DNA of 64,000 nucleotides. It comes from Bradyrhizobium guangdongense (GTDB lineage: Bacteria > Pseudomonadota > Alphaproteobacteria > Rhizobiales > Xanthobacteraceae). This document shows positions 1-12,243 of the stretch, piece by piece. Position 1 is the stretch's first letter. Each line of letters opens with the position of its first letter. The notes beneath the pieces are model-generated. The model had not been told where the DNA came from and did no database searches. It saw nothing but the letters and a program-made list of their open reading frames with translations. The position numbers and the translations under genes were made by a program. The stretch is from NCBI RefSeq assembly GCF_004114975.1, contig NZ_CP030051.1, positions 4,402,001 through 4,466,000 of the forward strand, written 5' to 3'.

Positions 1-1257
1 CTGGTTGGCAGTGTTCCTCGCGTACCAATTGTAGCGCGCCATGGTGGCAGTGTTGATATTGTCCCACCCATTGCCGACGAAGCCGCGATAGGTCAGGTCG
101 ATATGCGCGAAGCGCGCATTCTGCCGGAACGTCAGATCGTCGGTGAGATTGCGCTCGAACTGATAGCCGAGCATCTCCTGCTCGCGCGTGAACTTGTCGA
201 CATTGGGGTCGCCGGCGAAGAAGCTGGTCGGGATCTTGCCGAACGGCGCGTTAGTCACCGTGCCCTGGTACGGCAGGAAGTTGATGCCGCGGGTGTCCTG
301 CTTCGAGGCCGAGGCCAGCACCGTGAAGGTCGTGTCGGCGTCCGGTTTCCAGGTGAAGGACGGCGCGATGAAGTAATTGTTGTCCGGCGTGAAGTTGACC
401 TGCGTGCCGCCGTTCTGGACCTGGCCGACGAGGCGGTAGAACAGCTTGCCGTCCTGGGGCTGCGTCGCGACCGGTCCACCGACATCGAAGCCGACATAGT
501 CGTTGCCGAAATTGTTGACCCCGGTTTCGACGTAACGGATCGGTTCGGCCGGCGGCATCTTGCTGATGACATTGACGATGCCGCTCGGGCTCGATCCGCC
601 ATAGAGCACGGCCGATGGACCGCGCAACACCTCCACGCGCTCCATGTTGGAAGGCTGCAGCTTCCAGCTCGCATAGGACGTGTAGAACAGCTGCATGCCG
701 TCGAGGAACAGGCCGACGTCGTCGGACTTGAAACCGCGGATCAGCCACCAATCGTTGCGGGTATCGGCGCCGAAGGTGCCGGCACGCACGCCTGCGGTAT
801 AGCGCAGCGCTTCATCGAGCTTGTTCGGCTTCTGGTCGCGGATCTGATCCGCTGAAATCAACGAGACGGCCTGCGGCGTCTCCATGATCGGCGTGTTGGT
901 CTTGGTTCCGGACGAGCTGCGTCTGGCCACGTAGCCCTGCACCGGGCCACGCAGATTCTCGACGACGTCGACATTGTGCTGAGGCTGCGGCTTGCGGCTG
1001 TTGGCGGTCGCGACCGGCCCCTGCGCACGCCGCGGCGCGGGTGTGGCGGTGCGGCGGCGCTGCTCCGGCGCGGCGATCGTCACCGGCGGCAGGCTCTGCG
1101 CACCACCCTGCCCCGACGCTTGTGCGAGCGATGCCTGCGGCATCAAGACCCAAGCGGATGCGGTCGCCAACACGGCCGACCGCAGCATTCCAAGACTGTT
1201 CAACACGCCACCCCGATGTGCATTTGCTACGTCACGCCGCCTATCCCGGAACGGCAT
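1..1257 (-). CDS. TonB-dependent siderophore receptor, 5' part (C-terminus off the window)
   Basis: Outer-membrane receptor that would import a ferric siderophore using TonB energy. The minus-strand frame is open from about 1257 to the window edge, so only the N-terminal 419 or so residues are visible. It starts with an export signal (hydrophobic LRSAVLATASAWVLMPQASLAQA), then a Pro/Arg-rich linker, then a plug domain containing TPQAVSLISADQIRDQ, LDEALRYTAGV, RGFKSDDVGLFLDG and MERVEVLRGPSAVLYG, and the first barrel strands (IRYVETGVNNFGNDYVGFD). These are standard features of the siderophore-receptor family. The start is uncertain: ATG at 1257, or an in-frame ATG at 1188 just before the hydrophobic segment. 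Neither has a strong ribosome site. The ligand cannot be told from sequence. Confidence 0.9.
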   Translation of the reverse strand, partial: MPFRDRRRDVANAHRGGVLNSLGMLRSAVLATASAWVLMPQASLAQASGQGGAQSLPPVTIAAPEQRRRTATPAPRRAQGPVATANSRKPQPQHNVDVVENLRGPVQGYVARRSSSGTKTNTPIMETPQAVSLISADQIRDQKPNKLDEALRYTAGVRAGTFGADTRNDWWLIRGFKSDDVGLFLDGMQLFYTSYASWKLQPSNMERVEVLRGPSAVLYGGSSPSGIVNVISKMPPAEPIRYVETGVNNFGNDYVGFDVGGPVATQPQDGKLFYRLVGQVQNGGTQVNFTPDNNYFIAPSFTWKPDADTTFTVLASASKQDTRGINFLPYQGTVTNAPFGKIPTSFFAGDPNVDKFTREQEMLGYQFERNLTDDLTFRQNARFAHIDLTYRGFVGNGWDNINTATMARYNWYARNTANQ

Positions 1258-1356
1258 GCAATCGGGTGACGCTTAGGGGAGCGCGCGCGAGATCCCTAAT
1301 TGAAAGCCTCTTAGAAGGACTCCAATATTTCTGAAGATGTCCGGTCGCTCAGCCAG

Positions 1357-1524
1357 TCACCGCGACCTGCTTCGGCCAGAGAGTCGGACGAGCAGCTTTG
1401 TGCCGTCGTTGGCCGTGACAAAGGGCGATCGCGCGGTCGACTGAGCTGCTGGCGGGTTGGCCGCTGACGCCGCCGCCACGGCGGTCCCAAGCAACGTGGC
1501 TTCGAGGACATTTCGACGGTTCAT
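1357..1524 (-). pseudogene. Truncated Tat-exported alpha/beta hydrolase remnant (55 codons)
   Basis: An ATG at 1524 follows a good ribosome site (AAGGGA). It opens a 55-residue frame beginning MNRRNVLEATLLGTAVAAA, a twin-arginine signal, then SPFVTANDGTKLLVR. That last motif is how secreted alpha/beta hydrolases of the arylesterase/non-haem haloperoxidase type begin their first beta strand. The frame then runs into LSGRSRSR and a stop, and no nucleophile elbow or rest of the fold follows in any frame before the TonB receptor gene. I read this as a decayed remnant rather than a functional short protein. The alternative is a small exported peptide. Confidence 0.5.
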
Positions 1525-1738
1525 CGTGCTTCCCTTGCGGAATGGTTAGCGGCCGATGGGAGAGATCATGCCGAAGGGATTGGGCCTGTGCGATTACGCG
1601 ACAGGTAAGACGGCTCAGGGCGAAGGGGGTGAAATCGCCAGATGAAACCATTTTGCGGAACCCGCGAAACGATCCGGAAACAGATGCCCCTTAAGACATG
1701 AGCCTACAGACGGCGTCCAAGCCCGTCGGGAGGCTTCG

Positions 1739-1942
1739 ATGAACCACTCAATTCACTCTGCAGATCGGGGGACCCACCTGAAGATCGTGGTGGTGGCGCT
1801 GGTGGCCGGCATCGCAGTGGCCGCCTTCGGGATCGCAGCCCGCACCAACGCCGAGTTCAGCCAGACCGCGCAGTCGACCCACGTCATCAAGGCCGGCAAG
1901 CCGATGGCGATCACGAGCTCGGGCGCCTCGGAGATTCGCTGA
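1739..1942 (+). CDS. Small single-pass membrane or exported protein, unknown function
   Basis: A 67-residue protein whose ATG follows GGGAGG at the right spacing. Residues about 14-35 (LKIVVVALVAGIAVAAFGIAA) form one hydrophobic segment, an uncleaved anchor or a signal peptide. The remaining 32 residues are polar and end GASEIR. A clear rho-independent terminator begins 26 bases after the stop, which supports a real monocistronic gene. I do not recognise a named family. Confidence 0.7.
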   Translation: MNHSIHSADRGTHLKIVVVALVAGIAVAAFGIAARTNAEFSQTAQSTHVIKAGKPMAITSSGASEIR

Positions 1943-1968
1943 ACCGAGCCCGCTTTCGGCTGACCGAC

Positions 1969-1991
1969 GGCCGCCTCCGGGCGGCCTTTTT
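1969..1991 (+). terminator. Rho-independent terminator
   Basis: Stem GGCCGCC/GGCGGCC with a TCCG loop, followed by five T. It lies just after the small membrane protein gene on the same strand. Confidence 0.85.
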
Positions 1992-2104
1992 CGTTTTCCA
2001 GCGCAATGCTTAGACGAGACGCCTCCGCCAAGCGCAACGTCCTTGACTTCACCATGTCCCCCCTTTAAGTCCCCCCTCGTTCCGCGCGGACACATACGCG
2101 TCAC

Positions 2105-2181
<77 letters not shown>

Positions 2182-2370
2182 TTTTTGGCAATCCCTCCAT
2201 AGCCTTAGCCCCAGAACTTCGACGTCTTTGACGACTGTGCCGGCGATTTCCCGCGCCTGATGGGAACTCGTGGCATAGTCAGCCCGCGCCCGAATCGTCT
2301 ACGTCTACAAACGACTTGGCAGGAACCCCATGCTTTTGCTTGGGTTTCCCCTGCATCGAGGAGGCCTGAC

Positions 2371-2700
2371 ATGGCGAAGAAGGAGTGGTCGAAGAAGGAT
2401 TCGGCAAAGAAGGCCGCTGCTCCGACCACGATCACGCTCAAGCACTTGGCCGCCGACATCGCGGAAAGTCAGGACCTGTCGAAAAAGCACGCCGAAGCCG
2501 TCCTGACCGAGATGGTCGACCTGATCGCCAAGCACCTCAAGAAGGGCGACCGCGTCCGCATCGTCGGGCTCGGCATCCTCCAGGTCCGCAAGCGCGCCGC
2601 CCGCACCGGCCGCAATCCTGCAACGGGCGAAGCCATCCACATCAAGGCCAGCAAGAAGGTCGCCTTCCGTCCCGTCAAGGAACTGAAAGAGGCGATCTGA
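2371..2700 (+). CDS. HU-family (bacterial histone-like) DNA-binding protein
   Basis: Nucleoid protein that would bend and compact DNA as a dimer. The start at 2371 is set by GAGGAGG eight bases upstream; an in-frame start at 2260 has no such site. The product is 109 residues: a Lys/Ala-rich extension of about 18 residues (MAKKEWSKKDSAKKAAAP), then a full HU/IHF fold with LKHLAADIAESQDLSKK, a DRVRIVGLGILQVRKR strand, the NPATGEAIHIKA arm and KVAFRPVKELKEAI. The PATG motif with its helix-intercalating proline is intact. The basic N-terminal tail is an addition to the usual 90-residue HU. It is flanked by tRNA-Asp and pepT and appears monocistronic. Confidence 0.92.
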   Translation: MAKKEWSKKDSAKKAAAPTTITLKHLAADIAESQDLSKKHAEAVLTEMVDLIAKHLKKGDRVRIVGLGILQVRKRAARTGRNPATGEAIHIKASKKVAFRPVKELKEAI

Positions 2701-2806
2701 GCGCTACGCTTCGTTAAGCCTGATCCGCGCCCGTTCACGCCGCAACGCGGCCCGCTTTTCTGATATACTGCCTGCTCCCCCCAAAGACTTGGCGGTTTGA
2801 CCAGAA

Positions 2807-4054
2807 ATGTCCCTGACCTTCGCGCATACCGTGACCGAGCGCTTCCTGCGCTACGTCACCATCGACACCCAGTCCGATCCGAATTCCCCGGCTTCGCCAT
2901 CAACCGAGAAGCAGAAGGATCTCGGCCGCGTGCTGGTCACCGAGCTGAAGGCCATGGGCGTCGCGGATGCCCACCTCGACGATTACGGCTACGTCTACGC
3001 GACGATCCCGGCCAACACGACGAAGAAAGTGCCGGTGATCTGCTTCTGCTCGCACATGGACACCTCGCCCGATGTCACCGGCAAGGATGTGAAGCCGCAG
3101 GTCGTCAAGAACTATCGCGGCGGCGACATCACCCTGCCGGCCGATCCGAGCCAGGTGATCCGCTTCGCTGAGCATCCCGCGCTGAAGAACCAGATCGGCA
3201 ACGACATCATCACCACCGACGGCACCACGCTGTTGGGTGCCGACAACAAGGCCGGCGTCGCCGAGATCATGGATGCCGCGCATTTCTTCATCAACAACCC
3301 CGATGTGAAGCACGGCACCATCAAGATCCTGTTCACGCCGGACGAGGAGATCGGCCGCGGCGTCGACAATGTCGATATCAAGAAGCTGGGTGCCGATTTC
3401 GGCTACACCATGGACGGCGAGAGCGCGGGCTCGGTCGAGGACGAGACGTTCTCGGCCGACGGCGCCACCATCACCATATCAGGCGTCAGCGCCCATCCCG
3501 GCTACGCCAAGGGCAAGATGGAGCACGCGATCAAGATCGCAGCCGCGATCGTCGAGCGCCTCCCGAAGGAAGGCTGCTCGCCGGAGACGACCTCAGGCAA
3601 GCAGGGCTTCCTGCATCCCGTCGGCATCGAGGGCGCGCTGGAGCAGGCGACCCTCTCCTTCATCGTGCGCGACTTCACCGAGGAAGGGCTGAAGGAGAAG
3701 GAGGTCCTGCTCGAGACCATCGTCAAGGACGTGATGAAGGAGTACCCGCGCTCGACCTACAAGTTCGAGGTGCGGGAGCAGTACCGCAACATGAAGCAGG
3801 TGATCGACCGTCACCCGCACATCCTCGAATACGCGATCGAGGCGATCCGCCGCGCGGAGCTGCGCCCGATGCGCACCGCGATCCGCGGCGGCACCGACGG
3901 CTCGCGGCTCTCCTTCATGGGCCTGCCCTGCCCCAACATCTTCGCCGGCGAGCATGCCTTCCACTCGCGGCTCGAATGGGTCAGCCGGCAGGACATGGAG
4001 AAGGCCGTCCAGACCATCGTGCATCTCGCGATGATCTGGGAAGAGAAGGCGTAA
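2807..4054 (+). CDS. pepT: Peptidase T (tripeptide aminopeptidase)
   Basis: Cytoplasmic M20B zinc aminopeptidase that removes the N-terminal residue of tripeptides. The 415-residue length fits the family. Visible motifs are HMDTSPD (metal His and Asp), GADNKAGVAEIM (bridging Asp), TPDEEIGRGVDNVD (catalytic Glu-Glu pair), TMDGESAGSVE and the C-terminal GGTDGSRLSFMGLPCPNIF followed by AGEHAFHS. The dimerisation (lid) domain lies between about 215 and 320. The start at 2807 gives MSLTFAHTVTERFLRYVTID, aligning with family N-termini, although the ribosome site is weak. It is convergent with the downstream membrane-protein gene, whose stop lies 12 bases away. Confidence 0.95.
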   Translation: MSLTFAHTVTERFLRYVTIDTQSDPNSPASPSTEKQKDLGRVLVTELKAMGVADAHLDDYGYVYATIPANTTKKVPVICFCSHMDTSPDVTGKDVKPQVVKNYRGGDITLPADPSQVIRFAEHPALKNQIGNDIITTDGTTLLGADNKAGVAEIMDAAHFFINNPDVKHGTIKILFTPDEEIGRGVDNVDIKKLGADFGYTMDGESAGSVEDETFSADGATITISGVSAHPGYAKGKMEHAIKIAAAIVERLPKEGCSPETTSGKQGFLHPVGIEGALEQATLSFIVRDFTEEGLKEKEVLLETIVKDVMKEYPRSTYKFEVREQYRNMKQVIDRHPHILEYAIEAIRRAELRPMRTAIRGGTDGSRLSFMGLPCPNIFAGEHAFHSRLEWVSRQDMEKAVQTIVHLAMIWEEKA

Positions 4055-4066
4055 GCCGGCCTTCTC

Positions 4067-4960
4067 TTACGGCACCGGCATCGCGCGTCGGCCGCGGTGG
4101 AAGCGGTTGGAGCTCGCCATCCAGTTCGGCAGCGGCTCGCCATCGCGGTGCCGGCCCCCGGCGACGGCCGCGGCCCACGCCACGGCGGCACCGATCAGGG
4201 CTGCCGCGGCAACCGAGAACGCGACGATCACCGAATTGCGTCGGGCGCGGTTGATCGCCGTGTGAGCGTCGGCGATCGACGCATCGACGCGCCGCTCGGC
4301 ATCGGGCGCACCCAATCCCGTCAATGCGGCGACCTGCTGCACCAGATAGTTGCGATCGTCGACGCTGACGCCGTTGTGGCTCGAAGACGTCATCAGGATG
4401 CGCCCGGCTTCGGCACGAGCTTCCCGCATGTCGGTGTTGGGCGGTCGCCGCGGCGCGCGGAACAGCTTGTCGAGCTCGTAGCTCAGGAGCGGCTCGGCGG
4501 CTGTCGTGTTCCCGGCGCCACTGCGCATCGGCGAGCGTTCGACCGCGGCAGCACCGATGATCGCCAGCAGCGCGGCACCGATCAGCACGGCCAACGCCCA
4601 GGACGTCAGTCCGTGCAGCCCGTCACGCCGCTCGCCATCATCTTCGATCGTTGCCAGCGAAGGCGCCGGCCGCACGGTCCGGCCGGCAATGTAGCCGCCG
4701 AAGCCGAAGCTGATGATCGCCTGGATGATCAGATAGAGCCCCGACAGCAGCGCCAGCGCGGTCGACGCATCGCGCCAGGTCGGTGATGCCGAACTGACGC
4801 CAAGGCCGATGGCCACGCCGAAGCTGACCAGGATGAACGACATTGCGCCGGCGGCGAAAGCGCCGGCGATGACGGAGCTCCACTGGATGCTCCGTCGCTC
4901 TTCGGCGGCGACAAGGCCGCCTTCCATCAAATTGTCCTGCACGAGCGTTTCAATGACCAT
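4067..4960 (-). CDS. Integral membrane protein, unknown function
   Basis: A 297-residue protein with hydrophobic segments at about 28-56 (VIAGAFAAGAMSFILVSFG), 70-97 (ALALLSGLYLIIQAIIS, then GFGGYIAGRTVR), 120-140 (WALAVLIGAALLAIIGAAAVE) and 243-268 (VIVAFSVAAAALIGAAVAWAA). A large polar loop sits between the third and fourth. The N-terminal WSSVIAGAFAAGAMSF pattern recurs in uncharacterised rhizobial membrane proteins. A 24-residue membrane peptide is encoded just upstream on the same strand, 11 bases from this start, so the two are probably co-transcribed. No catalytic motif was recognised. Confidence 0.82.
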   Translation of the reverse strand: MVIETLVQDNLMEGGLVAAEERRSIQWSSVIAGAFAAGAMSFILVSFGVAIGLGVSSASPTWRDASTALALLSGLYLIIQAIISFGFGGYIAGRTVRPAPSLATIEDDGERRDGLHGLTSWALAVLIGAALLAIIGAAAVERSPMRSGAGNTTAAEPLLSYELDKLFRAPRRPPNTDMREARAEAGRILMTSSSHNGVSVDDRNYLVQQVAALTGLGAPDAERRVDASIADAHTAINRARRNSVIVAFSVAAAALIGAAVAWAAAVAGGRHRDGEPLPNWMASSNRFHRGRRAMPVP

Positions 4961-4971
4961 TGCTTTTCTCG

Positions 4972-5046
4972 CTAGCGCAGGCCGAAGAACGACAAGATTG
5001 CCATGATCACGACGATCAAGCCGATCAGATAGATCAGTCCGTCCAT
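4972..5046 (-). CDS. 24-residue single-pass membrane peptide
   Basis: A 25-codon frame from ATG 5046 to TAG 4972. It has an excellent ribosome site (GAGGAGG, then 7 bases, then ATG) although it is far below usual gene-length cut-offs. The product begins MDGLIYLIGLIVVIM and ends AILSFFGLR. It is almost wholly one transmembrane helix with an Asp at residue 2 and a single Arg at the C-terminus. It stops 11 bases before the start of the multi-pass membrane protein on the same strand, so it may be that protein's partner. I recall similar tiny peptides in rhizobial genomes, but the function is unknown. Confidence 0.7.
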   Translation of the reverse strand: MDGLIYLIGLIVVIMAILSFFGLR

Positions 5047-5184
5047 AGTCCCATCCTCCTCAAAATGCTCCGGGGCGCTAATGAGGGGGACCAACAAACG
5101 TTCCAAAATTTGCAGTCCAGTGCGGAACGAACCCAGGTGCTGCGGATTGTCTGTTCAAGTCCCGAGGATAAAGATTGTGAGCAC

Positions 5185-5223
5185 AAAAGGCCTCAGCCGG
5201 TCAGCCCCGGGCTGGGGCCTTTT
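5185..5223. terminator. Strong orphan terminator hairpin (possible 3' end of a small RNA)
   Basis: A 14-bp stem, AAAAGGCCTCAGCC pairing with GGCTGGGGCCTTTT (one T:G pair), with an 11-base loop. It works on paper in both directions. No coding gene ends just upstream on either strand: the 24-residue peptide gene starts at 5046 and points away, and the metal-efflux genes start at 5332 and point away. It may end an unannotated transcript from the 5050-5180 region or insulate the divergent units. The rest of 5047-5331 shows no convincing gene. Confidence 0.6.
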
Positions 5224-5331
5224 CGTATGTCGCGCGTGCGACACCGAGTTCCCGGGACGTAACAATATTGCGGGTCGACACTGTTCCAGCTGCCATGCTA
5301 GGCGAAGCGGATCCGCAATCCGAGCCCCACA

Positions 5332-5697
5332 GTGACCACGATCCGCCGCCCCGGCAGCTTTCACCTCTTGCGCAACTGGCGCGGGATAGTGGCTGTGCTG
5401 GTCGCGACGATGTATCTACTATCCGGCGTACTCCATGGCGCGCACGACATCGATGTCACCAGCCCCTCGGGCGGCTCGGAGATCGCCTCGATCCTCGACA
5501 ACGGTCCTGGCGGCCACGGCGATCACTCGGCGCTTGGCGGCCATCACTGTCACGGCTGTTTCTCGATCGCCGTCTTGCAGTCGGCGCAATCCGAAATCGC
5601 CAGCGACATCGCTGCCGCGCCGGCCCCGCAGCGCGCGCCCGCGCTGATCGGCGTTGCACCCGACACCGACTTCCCACCTCCCAAATCCCGCACCTGA
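5332..5697 (+). CDS. Small exported protein with a His/Cys cluster, first gene of the metal-efflux cluster
   Basis: A 121-residue protein with one N-terminal hydrophobic segment (about 18-38, GIVAVLVATMYLLSGVLHGAH), consistent with a signal or anchor. It then has GGHGDHSALGGHHCHGCF, five His and two Cys within 18 residues, which looks like a metal-binding loop. Related small proteins often precede RND metal pumps, so a periplasmic metal-binding or sensing role is likely but inferred. The GTG start at 5332 has no clear ribosome site; an ATG at 5411 would remove most of the hydrophobic segment and is less likely. The outer-membrane factor gene starts 56 bases downstream. Confidence 0.7.
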   Translation: MTTIRRPGSFHLLRNWRGIVAVLVATMYLLSGVLHGAHDIDVTSPSGGSEIASILDNGPGGHGDHSALGGHHCHGCFSIAVLQSAQSEIASDIAAAPAPQRAPALIGVAPDTDFPPPKSRT

Positions 5698-5753
5698 ACT
5701 GATCAGCCGGGCGCCGCGCGCGCCCATGATGCTCCTGTTCACGGGTCACCTTC

Positions 5754-7024
5754 ATGCCTTTCAGATGGACGGCCGCGCGGCTTGCGTGCGCGACGGCGAT
5801 TTTCGTCAGCCCCTGGCTGACGCAGCACGCCCACGCCCAGAGCCTGACGATGCGCGCGGCGCTCGCGCGCGCGCTGGCGGCGAGCCCGCGGCTGACGGCG
5901 GCCGAGCGCGATGTCGGCATCGCGACGGGCCAGCGTATCCAGGCGGGCGCACTGCTCAATCCGGAACTGTCCTATGAGCAGGACAATTCGTTCGGCTCCG
6001 GCACCTATCGCGGGACGCGATCGGCCGAGACCACGCTCCAGATCAGCCAGGCGTTCGAGCTGTTCGGCAAGCGCGAGGCGCGAATTGCGGCAGGAACTGC
6101 CGGCATCGAGGTCGCCGCGATCCAGCGCAAGGCGATCAGGCTGGAGGTGCTGTCGGAGACCGCAATCGCCTTCCTCGGCGTGCTCGGCGCGCAGCGGCGC
6201 ATCCAGATCCTCGACGAGCAGATCGCGGCGATCGACAAGCTGACGCCGCTCTTGCGCCGCCGTGTCGAGGCCGGGGCCTCCTCGCCGGCCGAAACCGGCC
6301 GCGCCGAGGTCGCCTCCGCCCTGGTGAAAGCCGACCGCGAGCGCTTCAAGGCGACGCTGGCCAGCGCCCGGCGCGAGCTTGCGGTGCTGATGGGCGATCC
6401 CGCCGCGAAATTCGGCGAGGTCTCCGGCCGGCTCGACACCACGGGACGGCCGCCGACATTCCAGTCGGTCGTGGCCGCCATCGATGCCAATCCGCAGCTG
6501 GTGCGCTGGACCGCCGTGTACGCCCAGCGCAATGCCGAGCTTCTGATGGCGCGGCTCAAGCCCTATCCCGACATCAGGATCGCCGCCGGCTGGCGCCATT
6601 TCAACGAGACCAATGACGACGCGGTGCGCCTCTCGGTGTCGGTGCCGATCCCCGTGTTCGACCAGAACCAGGGCAACATCCTCGCGGCGCAGGAAAGCCT
6701 CGCCAAGACGCGGGCGGAGCGCGAAACCAACCGCAATACGCTGATCGTGGTCGCCGGCCGCGCCTACGACTCGCTGCAGGGCTCGCTGCGCGAGCTCAGC
6801 GTGCTGCGCGACACGGCGATCCCGAAGGCTGCCGAAGCATCGGATGCGATCTCGCAGGGCTACGGTCAGGGCCGCTTCACCCTGCTCGAAGTGCTCGACG
6901 CCCAGGCGAGCGTGACGCAGGCCCGCCTGCGCGAGCAGGAGGCGCTGCAAAACTTCCACGCCGGCGTCGCCACCATCGAAGGGCTCGTCGGCAATCCGTT
7001 TGCTCTGGCGCGGGAGAGTACGCG

Positions 7025-7028
<4 letters not shown>
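5754..7028 (+). CDS. czcC: Outer-membrane efflux factor of a CzcCBA-type pump
   Basis: TolC-like trimeric channel subunit completing export across the outer membrane. The 424-residue product has a signal peptide (about 1-28, ending QHAHA). It carries two repeats of the outer-membrane efflux fold, seen as long helical stretches with LTAAERDVGIATGQRIQAGALLNPELSYEQ, VEAGASSPAETGRAEV and GQGRFTLLEVLDAQASVTQARL. These are standard for the CzcC/CnrC group. Its last codons overlap the start of the adaptor gene by 4 bases (ATGA), showing translational coupling. The symbol reflects family type; the metal is not proven. Confidence 0.88.
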
Positions 7029-11207
<4,179 letters not shown>

Positions 11208-11208
11208 T

Positions 11209-12195
11209 TTGGGCAACCACGACCATCACGGTCATCATCACCATGACCATGGCGATCATGCGCATGATCGTGGCCACGACCACAGCCATTCGCACGGTCA
11301 TGGTCACGCCCATGTTCACGCGCCCGCCAGTTTCGGCAAGGCGTTCGCGATCGGCATTACGCTCAACACCGCACTCGTCGTGGCCGAGGCGGTCTACGGC
11401 TATCTCGGCAATTCCACCGCCCTCCTCGCCGACGCCGGCCATAACCTGTCCGACGTGCTCGGCCTGGTCGTGGCCTGGGGCGCCTCGATCGCGGCGCGGC
11501 GTGCCCCGATCGGCCGCTTTACCTATGGCTTCCGCGCCTCCACGATTCTGGCTGCGCTGGCCAATGCGGTGTTCCTGCTGGTCGCCACCGGCGCGATCGG
11601 CTGGGAGGCGATCCTGCGCCTGCGAGATCCGGAGCCGGTCGCGGGCGTCACCGTGATGGTGGTCGCCGGCATCGGAATCCTCATCAACGGCTTCACCGCC
11701 ATGCTGTTCGCCGGCGGACGCAAGGACGACATCAACATCGAGGGCGCTTATTTGCACATGGCCGCCGACGCCGCGGTCTCGCTGGGCGTCGTGGTCTCGG
11801 CGGCGCTGATCATCTGGACCGGCTGGCTCTGGCTCGATCCCCTCACCAGCCTCGTCATCTGCGGCACCATTCTCTGGAGCACGACAAGCCTGCTCCGCGG
11901 CTCCATCGACATGTCGATGGCGGCCGCGCCCAAGGGCACTGATCTCGTCGCGATCAGGACGTTCTTGCTGGCACGGCCGGGGGTATCGGCCATCCACGAT
12001 CTCCACGTCTGGCCGATCTCGACCACCGAGACGGCGCTCACCTGCCATCTCGTGATGCCATCAGGCACAGCCGATGCATTCCTGATGGACACCGCGAAGA
12101 TGCTGAAGACCACCTTCCGCATCGGCCATACCACGCTCCAGGTCGAGACACATCCGGACAATGGCTGCGCCCTGGCGCCTGATGATGTGGTGTAA
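11209..12195 (+). CDS. Cation diffusion facilitator with a poly-His N-terminus
   Basis: Proton-coupled exporter moving divalent metal from cytoplasm to periplasm, where the RND pump could pass it outward. I place the start at TTG 11209: GGGGAG lies upstream, and it yields MGNHDHHGHHHHDHGD, with 18 His in the first 37 residues. An upstream ATG inside czcA would add unrelated sequence. Six transmembrane segments follow. The metal-site motifs are intact: HNLSD (H78, D82) in helix 2 and HMAAD (H183, D187) in helix 5. The C-terminal cytoplasmic domain includes GVSAIHDLHVWPIS. It starts 1 base after the czcA stop. It resembles CzcD/DmeF-type exporters. Confidence 0.92.
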   Translation: MGNHDHHGHHHHDHGDHAHDRGHDHSHSHGHGHAHVHAPASFGKAFAIGITLNTALVVAEAVYGYLGNSTALLADAGHNLSDVLGLVVAWGASIAARRAPIGRFTYGFRASTILAALANAVFLLVATGAIGWEAILRLRDPEPVAGVTVMVVAGIGILINGFTAMLFAGGRKDDINIEGAYLHMAADAAVSLGVVVSAALIIWTGWLWLDPLTSLVICGTILWSTTSLLRGSIDMSMAAAPKGTDLVAIRTFLLARPGVSAIHDLHVWPISTTETALTCHLVMPSGTADAFLMDTAKMLKTTFRIGHTTLQVETHPDNGCALAPDDVV

Positions 12196-12220
12196 GGGGC
12201 TCACCGGTCCGTCAACATCG

Positions 12221-12232
12221 TCATTGCGAGCG
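12221..12232. repeat. Fragment of the TCATTGCGAGCG palindromic repeat
   Basis: TCATTGCGAGCG between two convergent genes is identical to the left end of the complete element at 35810-35891. No matching right end is present, so this is a half element. Confidence 0.4.
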
Positions 12233-12243
12233 TGGCGGGCGCC

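Noticed and set aside
251..751. Long minus-strand open frames within the TonB receptor gene
   Set aside because: They are shadows in other frames. The true frame carries the plug-domain motifs throughout.
2260..2370. Longer N-terminus for the HU-like protein
   Set aside because: The upstream start has no ribosome site, while a perfect GAGGAGG precedes ATG 2371.
5081..5335. A plus-strand frame with two CxxC motifs (CRACDTEFPG and CSSCHARR), resembling a zinc ribbon
   Set aside because: It runs through the strong terminator hairpin at 5185-5223, has no ribosome site, and its third-position GC is lower than in neighbouring genes. Probably chance.
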